64,000 bases of DNA from Pelagibacterium lentulum (GCF_003992625.1 NZ_RZMW01000040.1:61588-125587); one strand, 5' to 3'; shown: positions 1 through 10,113, numbered from the stretch's first letter. Numbers and translations: made by a program. The notes: generated from the letters alone by a model not told the origin.

Positions 1-301
1 GCCGCACCTTCATCCGATGGAACGGCATATGCGGGGCCGAGGAATACTTGACTTCGCCGTCCCGGAAACGACCGCCGAAAAGATTGCCGTCTTCCAGCCA
101 TCCAATAAGCTGATCGATGGCCTCTGGCGTGCCGGCCACCGTGCCATTGATTCCTTCGGGCGCGAGCAGAAGCGTGCCGCGAATGCCCCGTTCGCAACAG
201 AAGCTGGCGATCGGCTCTTTCAGGCTCTCGAAATCTGGCTGATCGACGAACTTATAGAGTGCGACGACCTTGATCGGATGGCTGGGGTCAAGCTGGGACA
301 T
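1..301 (-). CDS. trhO: tRNA uridine(34) hydroxylase TrhO (YceA), N-terminal part
   Basis: The minus strand from an ATG at 301 stays open to the window edge, giving the first 100 codons. The N-terminus (VVALYKFVDQPDF, then GTLLLAPEGINGT, then HRMKVR at the edge) is the acylphosphatase-like N-terminal domain of the UPF0176/TrhO family. TrhO uses a rhodanese domain with a catalytic Cys to hydroxylate U34 of tRNA; that domain lies outside the window, so catalytic competence cannot be judged. It is divergent from the aldo-keto reductase at 475, and the 173 bp between them must hold both promoters. Confidence 0.85.
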   Translation of the reverse strand, partial: MSQLDPSHPIKVVALYKFVDQPDFESLKEPIASFCCERGIRGTLLLAPEGINGTVAGTPEAIDQLIGWLEDGNLFGGRFRDGEVKYSSAPHMPFHRMKVR

Positions 302-474
302 GGTTTGCTTTCGGGCCGCAAATTCTCGACAGGCAGCCGCTTTACCATTTTCACGCCCATCGGGGCAAGCGAGCCGCTTGCGGCCAAGGGATGCACTCTG
401 GTAGAACTTCCATACCACTTATGCAAAGGCTGCCGTCCGTCTTGCGCAGCCTCTATATCAGGAGGAATCGAGAC

Positions 475-1512
475 ATGACCTATCGTGCTGACCCGGCGCG
501 CTATGACGCTATGGAATATCGCCGCTCGGGCCGTTCGGGGCTGAAACTGCCAGCCATCTCCTTGGGGCTGTGGCAGAATTTCGGCGGCAACCGCGATTAT
601 CCCTCGGCCTTTGAGATTTTAGGCTACGCGTTCGATCAGGGCATCACCCATTTCGATCTTGCCAATAATTACGGCCCGCCGCCGGGCTCATCGGAGGAAT
701 TGTTCGGGCAGGTTCTGGCCCGCGATTTTCATCCCTATCGCGACGAGATGATCGTTTCTACCAAGGCCGGCTACCTCATGTGGCCTGGACCCTATGGCGA
801 ATTCGGTTCGCGCAAGTATGTGCTGGCGAGCCTCGATCAATCGCTCAAGCGCATGGGGCTCGATTACGTCGATATCTTTTATTCGCACCGCTTTGACCCT
901 GAAACGCCGCTGGAAGAAACGATGGGCGCGCTGGCCCATGCGGTTCATTCGGGCAAGGCGCTTTATGTGGGCATTTCGAGCTATCCTGAAGCGGAGACGC
1001 GGCGCGCGCATGCCATCCTCAAAGACATGGGCGTGCCCCTGACCATCCATCAACCCTCCTATTCGATGCTCAATCGCTGGATTGAAGACGACAAAACCAT
1101 CGACGCCTGTGGCGAGTTGGGCGTTGGCATCATCGCCTTCTCCCCGCTCGCGCAGGGCGTGCTCTCGGGCAAATACAATCAGGGTAAAAAGGAAGGCACG
1201 CGCGCGGACAATCCCAAGGGCTCGCTCCGCCAGAGCCATATCGAACCCAATGTGCTCGATGCAGTGCAAAAGCTCGGCCCCATTGCAGAAAATCGCGGGC
1301 AATCGATGGTGCAACTGGCGCTTGCCTGGGCCTTGCGACGCAAGGAAATGACCTCGGCACTGATCGGGGTGCGTACGCTCGATCAGCTCAAGGACAATCT
1401 GGGAACCCTTAAAAACCTTGCCTTTTCCGACGAGGAACTCACGGCAATCGATGAGGCGACCAAGGGCGGTTTGATGGACCTGGCTCCCCGCCCGTCGGGC
1501 TGGCTGCGGTAA
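475..1512 (+). CDS. Aldo-keto reductase, L-glyceraldehyde-3-phosphate reductase (YghZ/Gpr) type
   Basis: 345 aa, almost exactly the length of E. coli YghZ (346). An AGGAGG at 460-465 lies 9 bp before ATG 475, which fixes this start over the in-frame one at 391. AKR TIM-barrel motifs are present: SLGLWQNFG near the N-terminus, DLANNYGPPPGSSEE with the catalytic Asp and Tyr, STKAGY with the Lys, YSHRFD with the His, and the C-terminal NADPH-binding stretch SALIGVRTLDQL. The family reduces L-glyceraldehyde 3-phosphate and detoxifies methylglyoxal and other aldehydes in the cytoplasm with NADPH. Family assignment is secure; the physiological substrate is inferred. Confidence 0.88.
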   Translation: MTYRADPARYDAMEYRRSGRSGLKLPAISLGLWQNFGGNRDYPSAFEILGYAFDQGITHFDLANNYGPPPGSSEELFGQVLARDFHPYRDEMIVSTKAGYLMWPGPYGEFGSRKYVLASLDQSLKRMGLDYVDIFYSHRFDPETPLEETMGALAHAVHSGKALYVGISSYPEAETRRAHAILKDMGVPLTIHQPSYSMLNRWIEDDKTIDACGELGVGIIAFSPLAQGVLSGKYNQGKKEGTRADNPKGSLRQSHIEPNVLDAVQKLGPIAENRGQSMVQLALAWALRRKEMTSALIGVRTLDQLKDNLGTLKNLAFSDEELTAIDEATKGGLMDLAPRPSGWLR

Positions 1513-1522
1513 CAAAAGCAAC

Positions 1523-1552
1523 AAAAAAGGCGGGAGTATTTCCCGCCTTTTG
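1523..1552. terminator. Bidirectional rho-independent terminator
   Basis: A perfect 7-bp stem GGCGGGA/TCCCGCC (1529-1535 and 1541-1547) with a 5-nt loop is flanked by an A-run on the left and a T-run on the right. It lies between the convergent aldo-keto reductase and pheT genes, so it can serve both strands. Confidence 0.85.
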
Positions 1553-1573
1553 CATTTCCGATTGTCGGTTCGA

Positions 1574-4000
1574 TCAGCCGCGCAGCGTGCCCCCGGTTGC
1601 CTTTTCCACCGCCGCGACGATCTTTGACGACACCGCCTCGATGTCCTCATCGGTCAGGGTCTTGTCGCGCGGCTGCAGAGTCACTTCAATTGCCACCGAC
1701 TTCTTGCCTTCGCCCACATGAGCGCCTTCAAAAACGTCAAAGACCGTCACATCGGCAACAAGCGCCTTGTCGGCAGCGCGTGCGGCCTTGAGAAGGTTGG
1801 CCGCTTCCACATTCTTGTCCATCACGAAGGCGAAATCGCGATGTACCGCCATCAGCGAGGAAATATCGAGCGCAGGCTTGGCGCGGGTTGCTTTCCTGCG
1901 CGGCTCGGGGATCGCATCGAGATCGATCACGAAGGCCGCAACCGGACCGTCGAGATCGAAATCGACGACTAAGGCCGGATGGAGTTCACCGAACCAGCCG
2001 AGGATGACCTTGGGGCCAAGCTGCACGCGGCCGCCGCGGCCTGGATGGCTCCAGTCCGCCGGTTCGGCAACCACCTGCACCTTATCGATATCGACCCCAA
2101 ACGCATCGAGTGCGGCGCCGAGATCGGCCTTGGCGTCATAAACACCGACCTTTTCGCCCTTGCCCTGCCAATGCCGCCCGGCGCCACCGATGCCTGCCGT
2201 ACCGGTACGGATACCGGTCGCGTGGTTGCGCTGGCCATCGGGGGCATCGGAAACGAAAACCTGCCCGACTTCAAACAGCGCCACATCGGATAGCCCACGA
2301 TTCTGGTTGCGCGTTGCCGCCGCCAGCAGCCCCGGCAAAAGCGAGGGCCGCATGTCGGTCATGTCTGAAGCGATGGCATTGGCGAGCTTGAGTTCTGCCT
2401 GCCCGCCGCCGAATTTTTCCGCCAGTTCCGATGAGATGAACGACCAGGTCACGGCCTCATTCATGCCGCGCGTTGCCAGCGTACGCCGGGTCAGCCGGCG
2501 CCGGTTCTGGATCGGGGTCAGCATTTTTGGCGCCACGCCCGAAAGGCGCGGCAGCGGCTCGACCGGCACGCGGTTGACGCCCACAATGCGCATGACTTCT
2601 TCGACAAGATCGGCCTTGATCGTTACGTCGGGCCGCCACGAGGGCACAGCCACCTTGACGAAATCGCCCGAACCGGACACCCAGAAGCCAAGCCGGGACA
2701 GAACTGTCTTGATTTCCGGCAGGCCGAGCTTGAGGCCCGTAAGCCGGGTGACTTCATGCAAGGGGAAATCGATGACGGGTTCGGGAATGACATCTTCGCC
2801 CGAGATGACCGGTTCGCATGCCTGTCCGCCACACAGATCGATGACCCATTTGGTTGCCAGTTCAAGGCCCGGCTCGGTAAGCTGGGGATCGACGCTGCGC
2901 TCAAGCCGATAGCGCGCATCCGAAACGATCCCTGTCTTGCGCCCGGTCTGGGCAATCAGCTCGGGGTCCCATGACGCGCATTCCATGAAGATGTTGACCG
3001 TCTCATCGGTACACGATGACGGTTCGCCGCCCAGAATGCCCCCAAGGCAAAGTGGGCCGCTGTCGTCGGCGATCACGCACATAGTTTCGTCGAGGCTGTG
3101 CGTCTTGTCATCCAGCCCTTCGAGCCGCTCGCCGGACCTGGCGTTGCGCAGATGTATCTCGCCAACCAGCTTGTCCGCATCATAGGCGTGCAGCGGTCGC
3201 CCCCATCCCATCGAAATCAGATTGGTGATGTCGGCCAGCCTGTTGATCGGGCGCAAGCCGACCGCGCGCAACCTGTCTTGCAGCCATTGCGGCGAAGGAC
3301 CGTTTTTCACCCCCTTGATCAAGCGCCCTGCGAATTTGCGGATCGCTTTGGGCTCGCCTTCGGAAAAGCGATGGGGAAGCGGCGGAATAGGGCTCGGACC
3401 AGCATCGGAAGGAACTGGCTTTATCACAGGATCCTTGAAATTTCCGATCCCGGTGGCGGCCAGATCACGGGCAATGCCGCGCACGCCCGCGCAATCGCCG
3501 CGATTGGGCGTGATCGCAACATCGATCACCACATCGTTCATGCCCGCATAGTCGGGATAGGATATGCCGACCGGCGCATCTTCGGGCAATTCGATAATGC
3601 CGTTATGGTCGTCGGAAATTTCCAGCTCGCGACCCGAGCACAGCATGCCGTTTGACGCCTGGCCCCGGATATTGCCCTTGCCGAGCGTAAAGCCGGAGCC
3701 GGGAATGTAAGTGCCGACCGGCGCGAACACCGCCTTCATGCCGGTGCGCGCATTGGGTGCGCCGCACACAACATCGATCAACTCGCCCGTTCCCGCATCC
3801 ACCTTGCACACGCGCAGCTTGTCCGCATTGGGATGCTGTTCGGCGCTGACCACATGGGCAACCACAAAGTCTTTCAGCCGCGCACCCTGATCGATGACCT
3901 CCTCAACCTCAAGACCAATCATGGTGAGCGTATCGATGATCTCGGCATTTGTTGCGTCGGTCTCAAGATGCTCCTTGAGCCATTCAATCGTGAATTTCAT
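1574..4000 (-). CDS. pheT: Phenylalanine--tRNA ligase beta subunit
   Basis: 808 aa, the normal bacterial PheT length. Order of domains: an N-terminal EMAP/tRNA-binding OB fold (VVAHVVSAEQHPNADKLRVC, about residues 40-150), the B3/B4 editing region around 210-400, the B5 domain around 405-480, the catalytic-like core, and a C-terminal FDX-ACB anticodon-binding domain (MAVHRDFAFVMD to the end). It forms the alpha2beta2 enzyme with PheS, encoded 66 bp upstream on the same strand, and edits mischarged Tyr-tRNA(Phe). The start ATG at 4000 gives the canonical MKFTIEWLKEHL. Confidence 0.98.
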   Translation of the reverse strand: MKFTIEWLKEHLETDATNAEIIDTLTMIGLEVEEVIDQGARLKDFVVAHVVSAEQHPNADKLRVCKVDAGTGELIDVVCGAPNARTGMKAVFAPVGTYIPGSGFTLGKGNIRGQASNGMLCSGRELEISDDHNGIIELPEDAPVGISYPDYAGMNDVVIDVAITPNRGDCAGVRGIARDLAATGIGNFKDPVIKPVPSDAGPSPIPPLPHRFSEGEPKAIRKFAGRLIKGVKNGPSPQWLQDRLRAVGLRPINRLADITNLISMGWGRPLHAYDADKLVGEIHLRNARSGERLEGLDDKTHSLDETMCVIADDSGPLCLGGILGGEPSSCTDETVNIFMECASWDPELIAQTGRKTGIVSDARYRLERSVDPQLTEPGLELATKWVIDLCGGQACEPVISGEDVIPEPVIDFPLHEVTRLTGLKLGLPEIKTVLSRLGFWVSGSGDFVKVAVPSWRPDVTIKADLVEEVMRIVGVNRVPVEPLPRLSGVAPKMLTPIQNRRRLTRRTLATRGMNEAVTWSFISSELAEKFGGGQAELKLANAIASDMTDMRPSLLPGLLAAATRNQNRGLSDVALFEVGQVFVSDAPDGQRNHATGIRTGTAGIGGAGRHWQGKGEKVGVYDAKADLGAALDAFGVDIDKVQVVAEPADWSHPGRGGRVQLGPKVILGWFGELHPALVVDFDLDGPVAAFVIDLDAIPEPRRKATRAKPALDISSLMAVHRDFAFVMDKNVEAANLLKAARAADKALVADVTVFDVFEGAHVGEGKKSVAIEVTLQPRDKTLTDEDIEAVSSKIVAAVEKATGGTLRG

Positions 4001-4066
4001 TGCTTTGCTACTTCTTGATCGCGTTGTCTCGCGCCGATTTCAGCGCGCATGAATACCGGTTTGAAA

Positions 4067-5152
4067 TCAGCTTGAAAGCCCGCCAAACAGCGTCGGCAGA
4101 TCGAGCGGCCGGAAGCCGTAGTGCTCGATCCAGCGCTGGTCGGCATCAAAGAAGGCGCGCAGGTCCGGCATGCCATATTTGAGCATGGCAATGCGGTCGA
4201 TCCCCATGCCCCAGGCAAAGCCCTGATAAATATCGGGATCAAGCCCACCGGCCCGGATAACATTGGGATGCACCATGCCGCAGCCGAGGATTTCCAGCCA
4301 GTCGCTGCCTTGCCCGATTTTCACTTCATTGCCGGAGCGGTCGCATTGCACATCGACTTCCATCGAGGGCTCGGTGAAGGGAAAGAACGATGGGCGGAAG
4401 CGCAGGGTAACGCTTTCCACCTCGAAAAATGCCTTCAAAAACTCTTCCAGCACCCAACGGAGCTGCCCGATATGGCTCTGTTTGTCGATCACCAACCCTT
4501 CGACCTGATGGAACATCGGGGTATGGGTCTGGTCACTGTCGTTGCGATAGGTGCGGCCCGGCATTACGACGCGAATGGGCGGCTCCTGATTTTCCATCGT
4601 GCGGATCTGGACCGGCGAGGTATGGGTGCGCAACAGCTTGCGCTCGCCCTTTTCATCGGCGTTGAAAAAGAACGTATCGTGCATTTCACGCGCCGGATGG
4701 CCTTCGGGGAAGTTGAGCGCGGTGAAATTGTAATAATCGGTCTCGATGTCGGGACCTTCGGCAATGGCAAAGCCCATATCGGAAAAGATCGCGGTGATCT
4801 CGTCGATCACCTGGGACACCGGATGAATGCGTCCGGTTGCCGTGGGCGCGGGACGCAAAGGAAGTGTAACGTCGAGCTTTTCGCTGGCAAGGCGCTTTTC
4901 GAGCGCCACGGCTCTGAGTTCGGAGCGGCGGGCTTCGATCTTGGCCGCTATGTCGTTTTTAAGTCCGTTGATGGCGGGACCCTGTTCCTTGCGCTCTTCA
5001 GGGCTCATCTTGCCGAGCCCGGCAAGCAGAGCGGAAATCGACCCTTTTTTGCCGAGCGCGGAGACGCGGACCTGTTCGAGCGCAGCGTCATCGGAGGCCG
5101 CGGCGATTTCCTGGGAGAGCGTGGCCGAGAGTTCTGTAAGGCTGGCGGACAT
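4067..5152 (-). CDS. pheS: Phenylalanine--tRNA ligase alpha subunit
   Basis: 361 aa from ATG 5152 ([16 protein letters not shown]), the usual family N-terminus; an in-frame TTG at 5209 would add 19 residues that look unrelated. Class II synthetase motifs are visible: [37 protein letters not shown] (motif 2), [16 protein letters not shown], and [16 protein letters not shown] (motif 3). It is the catalytic subunit that charges tRNA(Phe). It lies downstream of rplT behind a hairpin with a T-run, so it is either read through or started from its own weak promoter. Confidence 0.97.
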   Translation of the reverse strand: MSASLTELSATLSQEIAAASDDAALEQVRVSALGKKGSISALLAGLGKMSPEERKEQGPAINGLKNDIAAKIEARRSELRAVALEKRLASEKLDVTLPLRPAPTATGRIHPVSQVIDEITAIFSDMGFAIAEGPDIETDYYNFTALNFPEGHPAREMHDTFFFNADEKGERKLLRTHTSPVQIRTMENQEPPIRVVMPGRTYRNDSDQTHTPMFHQVEGLVIDKQSHIGQLRWVLEEFLKAFFEVESVTLRFRPSFFPFTEPSMEVDVQCDRSGNEVKIGQGSDWLEILGCGMVHPNVIRAGGLDPDIYQGFAWGMGIDRIAMLKYGMPDLRAFFDADQRWIEHYGFRPLDLPTLFGGLSS

Positions 5153-5211
5153 CTTGGATATTGTTCCGGAAGCAAAGGATTGGGAAAATTTCAGGCGAAG
5201 CGGTAACAAAC

Positions 5212-5253
5212 GAAAAAGCCCTGCGCCACCCCTAATGGGCAGCGCAAGGCTTT
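5212..5253 (-). terminator. Rho-independent terminator or attenuator after rplT
   Basis: On the minus strand a long imperfect stem (AAAGCC..TGCGC pairing with GCGCA..GGCTTT) ends in a run of five Ts. It sits between rplT (stop at 5300) and pheS (start at 5152), so it would end most rpmI-rplT transcripts and may meter read-through into pheST. Confidence 0.7.
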
Positions 5254-5299
5254 AATTCTGGCCTCAGAAAGGCTTATACGGAGCGTAAGCGCTGAAAAA

Positions 5300-5701
5300 T
5301 CAGGCGCTGATGCGTCCGTGGGTCGTTGCTTCGAGCTCGCCGAGATAGGCGAGTGCGCCCTTGGCCTTTTCAACGAGCGCAGCAAAAGCTGCTGGCTCGC
5401 GAACAGCCAGATCGGCAAGAACCTTGCGGTCCACAGCGACCTCAGCCTTGCTGAGGCCTTCGATAAATCGACCATATGTAAGGCCGTGATCGCGAGCGGC
5501 TGCATTGATGCGCTGGATCCAGAGCGCGCGGAAATTGCGCTTCTTTACCTTGCGGTCGCGATAGGCATATTGACCGGCCTTCTCGACAGCCTGAACGGCG
5601 GCGCGATAGGTGGTCGAACGGCGGCCATAGTAACCTTTGGCAGCCTTGATAACTTTCTTGTGGCGGGCGTGGGCGGTAACGCCTCTCTTAACGCGTGACA
5701 T
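5300..5701 (-). CDS. rplT: 50S ribosomal protein L20
   Basis: 133 aa, slightly longer than E. coli L20 (118), as is common in Hyphomicrobiales. It opens with [29 protein letters not shown] and contains the family block [31 protein letters not shown]. It binds 23S rRNA early in large-subunit assembly. It lies 15 bp downstream of rpmI in a two-gene operon; in other bacteria L20 represses this operon by binding its leader, which is possible here but not shown. Confidence 0.98.
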   Translation of the reverse strand: MSRVKRGVTAHARHKKVIKAAKGYYGRRSTTYRAAVQAVEKAGQYAYRDRKVKKRNFRALWIQRINAAARDHGLTYGRFIEGLSKAEVAVDRKVLADLAVREPAAFAALVEKAKGALAYLGELEATTHGRISA

Positions 5702-5716
5702 ATCGGCTCTTCCTTA

Positions 5717-5917
5717 TCAGCGGTCGTAGGGCATGTACTTCTTGACAATCTTGGCATCCTGATCCGAAAGGACCGAAGTGCCGCGATTGGAGCGGATGTA
5801 CTTTGCGTTGTGGCTGATCAGACGGTGACGCTTGCCTGCTGGGCCTGCGAGCACCTTACCGGTGGCCGTTACCTTGAAGCGCTTCTTGGCGCCCGACTTG
5901 GTCTTCATCTTTGGCAT
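5717..5917 (-). CDS. rpmI: 50S ribosomal protein L35
   Basis: 66 aa, opening [22 protein letters not shown] and ending [11 protein letters not shown], the full canonical L35. The start has an AAGGAAAAAG-type ribosome site just upstream. It is followed directly by rplT. infC, usually immediately upstream of rpmI, is 2.7 kb away because a chemotaxis receptor gene and its terminator lie between them. Confidence 0.98.
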   Translation of the reverse strand: MPKMKTKSGAKKRFKVTATGKVLAGPAGKRHRLISHNAKYIRSNRGTSVLSDQDAKIVKKYMPYDR

Positions 5918-6028
5918 TTTGCTTTTTCCTTATTGTACGGAGCACGGTTTTGAAGAGAACCGCGTTCCTTTTGCATTCCAAGACCGCCACGGCATGCCTT
6001 TTGGCCGGGCGGCCCGCAGAAAGTGGGG

Positions 6029-6057
6029 TTTATAGGGGGGTAGCACCCGATTGGCAA
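6029..6057 (-). promoter_or_regulatory. Predicted sigma-70 type promoter of rpmI-rplT
   Basis: Read on the minus strand there is TTGCCA (6057-6052), a 17-bp spacer, and TATAAA (6034-6029), a near-consensus housekeeping promoter. It lies downstream of the terminator of the preceding receptor gene and leaves a leader of roughly 105 nt before rpmI, room for an L20-type autoregulatory structure. Confidence 0.75.
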
Positions 6058-6080
6058 GGGCAAATCGGACCTGCCAATCG

Positions 6081-6110
6081 CAAAAGGCGCACAAGGGTCG
6101 CGCGCCTTTT
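6081..6110 (-). terminator. Rho-independent terminator of the chemotaxis receptor gene
   Basis: On the minus strand AAAAGGCGC and GCGCCTTTT form a 9-bp stem around a short loop, ending in Ts, 22 bp after the receptor stop codon. It insulates rpmI-rplT from this gene. Confidence 0.8.
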
Positions 6111-6132
6111 CCCTAAGTTCTTTATTGGCCGA

Positions 6133-8403
6133 TCAGGAGACGGCGCGCAAGGGATTATCGGGATCCTCGACCCATGCGTCCATATCTGCTGCGGCATTGC
6201 CGGCGATAGTGAAGCCGGCAACGATGGCGTCAAGCTCACCGGCCTGCGCTTCGGACTGGGCGATGGATGCGTTGATTTCCTCGACAAGCGCGGCGTTGTG
6301 CTGGGTCATTTCATCAAGCACCCGCACCGAACCGCCCACATCGGCGATAGCGTCGGCCTGCTCACGGCTGGCTTTGGAAATATCCTGCATCAGCGCAGCG
6401 TTTTCGATCACTGCCTCGCGGATTCCGCGCAGGGTTTCGGCGGCCTGGGCCACAAGGCGTGTGCCGCCATCGACTTCACTGGCCGATTGCTCGATCAGCA
6501 CCTTGACCTCAGAAGACGCTTGCGCGGCCGATTGTGCCAGACGCCGCACCTCGATGGCGACCACCGCAAAGCCCTTGCCTGCTTCGCCAGCGCGTGCCGC
6601 TTCCACCGAAGCGTTGAGCGCTAAAAGATTGGTCTGGAAGGCGATGTCATCGATCATCTTGATGATGTCGGACACTTTGGCCGAGGAGGTCGTGATTCTC
6701 ATCATCGCCTCGGTTGTTTCCCCCATCACCACACCGCCCGTTTCCGCCAGTTCGGCGGCGGCGCGGGTTTTGCCAAAGGCATCGTCCGCCTTGTGAGCAT
6801 TGTCGGAGACTGTGGCTGCCAATTGCTCCATAGCGGCCGACGTTTCTTCAATCGTTGCCGCCTGTCGAGTCGTGCGCCCGGACAGATCGTTGGCGCCCGA
6901 CAGGATTTCTCCGGTGGCCAGTTTCAGGCTGCCCGAGGTCGCCTGCAGCCGTTCGACAATCGCGCCAAAGGCATCGGCCATAGCGTTGGTATCGGCTTTG
7001 AGCCGGGCAAACGCGCCTTGATAGTCGCCGCCAATGCGCGCCCGCAAATCGAGTGAAGCCATGGCCGAAAGCACGGACGCTGTTTCCCCAATGCCACGGT
7101 CGACATTTTCCATAAGCGCGTTGAGGTTTCCGGCAAGCCCCGCGAGATCGGGATCGTCGTAGCCGGTGTCGATGCGGACCGAGAAGTCGCCCGCAATCGC
7201 GGCCGATACGGCGCGACGCACATCGGCCTGCAGGGCCATGCGCGCAGACTGCTCGGCCGCCTCACGCGCCTGGGCCGCCTGTTTTTCGGCGTCCATGGCC
7301 TGCATGGCCTTGCCATTGTCGCGGAAAACCATCAGCGCTTCCACCATTTGGCCGATTTCGTGACGCTGCTTTTCGTCCAGAGCGACATCGAGATCGCCAT
7401 TGGCCAGCGCCCGCATCCGCCCTGCAATCGTGCTGATGGCCCGCGAGAGGCCGCGCCCGATCAGCACCGCCATCAGCGCCCCGATAGCAAGAGCCAGAAT
7501 GCCCGCGCCCAAAACGCCTGCAAGCGTGCGCTCTGCCGTTGCCACCCCAACAGGGCCCAGCGCATCCTGACGGGCCCTCACATTGTCCAGCATGGCCCCA
7601 AAGGCCTGCTGCATCTGGGGGCCAAGCACGTCGAGTTCGCCCGTCATCACAGCGTTGCGCGCAACGATTGCCGCCTCCGCATCACGGGCCAACGCCATAT
7701 AGGTTTCGAGATTGCCGATCATACGATTGGCGGTCGCCTTCTGGCTGTTGGAAATCACGGCGTCATGAAGCTGGGTCAGCCGCGTTGCGGCATTGGCGGC
7801 GTGGGCGTCCGCGCTCTCGAGCCATGCCGGATCGTTGGTCAAAAGGAAGCGCTCGACATCGAACTGGGTCAAGATCGTGCCCTGCACGGCAAAGCCCGCC
7901 GAGCCGGTGGCGTTGAAATTGCCGCTGACGGCCTGCAGCGCGCCATTTGCATCGGTGCGCAGGGTGCTGCCAACCTGGGCAAGCTCCGCCGTGATCGCAT
8001 CGATCCTGTCCTGATACGCGCTCATGGTATCGAAGGCGTCCTGATAGGCCTGTGCCGATTGGGCAAATTCGACCAGCGCCGCCTGAGCCTCCGGGTCGTC
8101 GGCAAAGAGCGCCGAGATTTCGGTATCGTTGGCCTGGAGGGCGGCTATGCGGGCAGCCAGCGCTTGGGCCTTTTCACTTGAGGTTTCCAGCCGGTAATCG
8201 AGATCGGCCATCCGGGCCGCAGCAAGGTCATCTGCAAAATTGGCGATGGCGACCGTCTGGCGGGCGGCCTGGCGGTAATCGCCAAATGTTGCCCCCAAAC
8301 CGCTCACCCCGAGATAGGCAAAGGCAACAATGGCAGCCAGAAGGGCCAGCATTGCGCCAAATCCGGCATATATCCGCTGCGCGACACTCAAACGCGAGAT
8401 CAT
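6133..8403 (-). CDS. Methyl-accepting chemotaxis protein
   Basis: 756 aa inner-membrane receptor. TM1 is near residues 12-34. A helical, Ala-rich periplasmic domain of about 260 residues follows (four-helix-bundle type, no cofactor motif recognised). TM2 is near residues 295-320, then a HAMP, an additional HAMP-like segment ([20 protein letters not shown]), and the signalling coiled coil with the invariant tip [34 protein letters not shown]. Methylation helices flank the tip, and the C-terminus lacks a CheR-docking pentapeptide. No che genes are in the window, so the ligand is unknown. The odd point is its position: on the same strand between infC and rpmI, with its own terminator. Confidence 0.95.
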   Translation of the reverse strand: MISRLSVAQRIYAGFGAMLALLAAIVAFAYLGVSGLGATFGDYRQAARQTVAIANFADDLAAARMADLDYRLETSSEKAQALAARIAALQANDTEISALFADDPEAQAALVEFAQSAQAYQDAFDTMSAYQDRIDAITAELAQVGSTLRTDANGALQAVSGNFNATGSAGFAVQGTILTQFDVERFLLTNDPAWLESADAHAANAATRLTQLHDAVISNSQKATANRMIGNLETYMALARDAEAAIVARNAVMTGELDVLGPQMQQAFGAMLDNVRARQDALGPVGVATAERTLAGVLGAGILALAIGALMAVLIGRGLSRAISTIAGRMRALANGDLDVALDEKQRHEIGQMVEALMVFRDNGKAMQAMDAEKQAAQAREAAEQSARMALQADVRRAVSAAIAGDFSVRIDTGYDDPDLAGLAGNLNALMENVDRGIGETASVLSAMASLDLRARIGGDYQGAFARLKADTNAMADAFGAIVERLQATSGSLKLATGEILSGANDLSGRTTRQAATIEETSAAMEQLAATVSDNAHKADDAFGKTRAAAELAETGGVVMGETTEAMMRITTSSAKVSDIIKMIDDIAFQTNLLALNASVEAARAGEAGKGFAVVAIEVRRLAQSAAQASSEVKVLIEQSASEVDGGTRLVAQAAETLRGIREAVIENAALMQDISKASREQADAIADVGGSVRVLDEMTQHNAALVEEINASIAQSEAQAGELDAIVAGFTIAGNAAADMDAWVEDPDNPLRAVS

Positions 8404-8570
8404 GATCCTGCTCCGTCCCCCTGGAACCGATACAAGGCTTCATAAAACCCGGCTTCGCTTAACGAATCCTCAATTCGACCGCGAATGATCGTCAATTATT
8501 GCCTTTGGCTACATCATTTTGTGTAAACGATTAAAGTTTGAGCACTTGGCAAGCGTACGCAGTTCCACAA

Positions 8571-8600
8571 AAGCAAAAGGTGGCCCAAACGGACCACCTT
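8571..8600 (-). terminator. Rho-independent terminator of infC
   Basis: On the minus strand a GGTGG..CC/GG..CCACC stem (8577-8600) is followed by TTTTGCTTTT, about 35 bp after the infC stop. It separates infC from the chemotaxis receptor gene. Confidence 0.85.
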
Positions 8601-8633
8601 CTAACATTTCCTGCCGATGGGCTCAGCACACGA

Positions 8634-9170
8634 TCAGCGCGGCGCGAGGACCATGACCATCTGGCGGCCTTCGGCCCGCGGATTGGATTCCACCTTGGCG
8701 ACTTCCTCGAACTGGTCCCTGACCTTGAGCAAAAGCTCGAGACCGATATTCTGGTGTGCCATTTCGCGGCCGCGAAAGCGCATGGTGACCTTTACCTTGT
8801 CACCTTCGCCGAGGAATTTTTCCACCGAGCGCATTTTGACTTCATAGTCGTGGCTATCGATATTGGGCCTGAGCTTGATCTCCTTGACCTCGATTACCTT
8901 CTGCTTCTTGCGTGCTTCGGCAGCCTTTTTCTGAGCGGCATATTTATATTTGCCCAGATCCAGGATCTTGCACACCGGCGGGTTCGAGTTCGGAGCAATC
9001 TCCACAAGGTCCATCCCGGCATCCATGGCCATTGCGATGGCTTCACTGGTGCGCACGGCGCCTACATTGTTGCCTTCAGCGTCGATTAGCTGGACTTCAG
9101 GTACGGTAATTTCATTGTTCGAGCGCGGCCCATCTTTCTGGGGCTGCACGGGTCTCATCGGGCGACGAAT
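8634..9170 (-). CDS. infC: Translation initiation factor IF-3, probable AUU start
   Basis: 178 aa if started at ATT 9170. The protein has the N-domain ([23 protein letters not shown].., [24 protein letters not shown]), the Lys-rich linker and the C-domain ([34 protein letters not shown]). The ATT lies 9 nt after AAGGA, and the resulting N-terminus (I/M)RRP..KDGPR matches IF-3 of related bacteria residue for residue. The first in-frame ATG, at 9158, has no ribosome site. An AUU start is the known IF-3 autoregulation device in E. coli. IF-3 acts on 30S subunits to prevent premature 50S joining and to proofread start codons. Confidence 0.93.
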   Translation of the reverse strand: MRRPMRPVQPQKDGPRSNNEITVPEVQLIDAEGNNVGAVRTSEAIAMAMDAGMDLVEIAPNSNPPVCKILDLGKYKYAAQKKAAEARKKQKVIEVKEIKLRPNIDSHDYEVKMRSVEKFLGEGDKVKVTMRFRGREMAHQNIGLELLLKVRDQFEEVAKVESNPRAEGRQMVMVLAPR

Positions 9171-9224
9171 GGGTTTTATTCCTTTGCAAACATTTCCGGA
9201 ACGTCTGGGTCGCAGACGCGCCTT

Positions 9225-9253
9225 AAAATCTTGGTAATCGGGTCTAAAGTCAA
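9225..9253 (-). promoter_or_regulatory. Possible infC promoter
   Basis: On the minus strand TTGACT (9253-9248), a 17-bp spacer and GATTTT (9230-9225) form a candidate promoter with a good -35 and a poor -10. A 6-bp hairpin (CGTCTG/CAGACG, 9202-9218) falls in the leader just before the ribosome site. Confidence 0.45.
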
Positions 9254-9348
9254 CAGGCAAACGATGCAATCGGCCTACTGTTCCCCTCAACTCTTGTCCT
9301 GACCGCCCCATCGCGCTAGACCGCGAACAGCAAACACAAGGATAGCCC

Positions 9349-10113
9349 ATGACCGAACCGACCAAAGCTATTACGATTGGCTCTGGAGATCAGGCCCGCG
9401 AGATCGCAATGATCGCGCGCAAGGGCAAGGCGCCCGGCCTTTTCTGGCTTGGCGGCTTTAAATCGGACATGGCCGGCTCCAAGGCACAGGCTCTCGACAG
9501 TTTCGGGGCCGAGCAAGGGCTGGGCGTCACCCGGTTCGACTATTCGGGCCACGGGCTTTCAGGCGGGGTATTTCTTGAGGGCACGATTTCGCGCTGGCTC
9601 GAAGAAGCGCTCGCGGTCTTTGCCCGGACAGAAGGCGAGCAGATCGTTATCGGCTCGTCGATGGGCGGCTGGCTGGCGCTGCTCGTCAATCGCGCCCTGC
9701 GCGCGCAAGGCATAGACCGCGTACGCGCCCTCGTTTTGATTGCCCCGGCCACCGACATGACGCGCGATCTGATGCGCGACACCTTCACCGACTCTGAACT
9801 TGCCGATCTTTGGGAAAAGGGTCGGGTCGAACAGCCCTCCGATTATTCGGACGAGCCCTATATCCTCACCCGCGCGCTGATCGAGGATGGCGACAATCAT
9901 CTGCTGTTCGGCAGCCCGATCCGCACCCATTGCCCGGTATCGATTCTGCAGGGCGGACAGGATACCGACGTGCCGCCCGCCCACGCGCTCAAACTCGTGA
10001 GCCACCTGATTTCCGACCCCGTGACCTTCACCCTGATCCCCGACGGCGATCACCGGCTGAGCCGCGATCAGGACCTTGAAAAGCTCAAGCAAACGGTGCT
10101 GCGGCTGATGTAA
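9349..10113 (+). CDS. Alpha/beta hydrolase
   Basis: 254 aa, cytoplasmic, no signal peptide. The nucleophile elbow GSSMG places Ser at residue 104; an Asp near 205 (GGQDTDVPP) and His235 (PDGDHRLS) complete a Ser-Asp-His triad. The early strand [14 protein letters not shown] is typical of serine aminopeptidase/ABHD10-like hydrolases (acyl-protein or acyl-glucuronide esterases). It stands alone, divergent from infC. The substrate cannot be told from sequence. Confidence 0.85.
   Translation: MTEPTKAITIGSGDQAREIAMIARKGKAPGLFWLGGFKSDMAGSKAQALDSFGAEQGLGVTRFDYSGHGLSGGVFLEGTISRWLEEALAVFARTEGEQIVIGSSMGGWLALLVNRALRAQGIDRVRALVLIAPATDMTRDLMRDTFTDSELADLWEKGRVEQPSDYSDEPYILTRALIEDGDNHLLFGSPIRTHCPVSILQGGQDTDVPPAHALKLVSHLISDPVTFTLIPDGDHRLSRDQDLEKLKQTVLRLM

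Noticed and set aside
391..474. Upstream extension of the aldo-keto reductase
   Set aside because: The AGGAGG at 460-465 fits only ATG 475; the extra 28 residues are unlike the family.
688..1650. 320-aa open frame on the minus strand over the aldo-keto reductase and the pheT end
   Set aside because: Complement of a well-recognised gene; no ribosome site and no family-like sequence.
4121..5206. 361-aa open frame on the plus strand over pheS
   Set aside because: Antisense shadow caused by codon bias; pheS is certain on the other strand.
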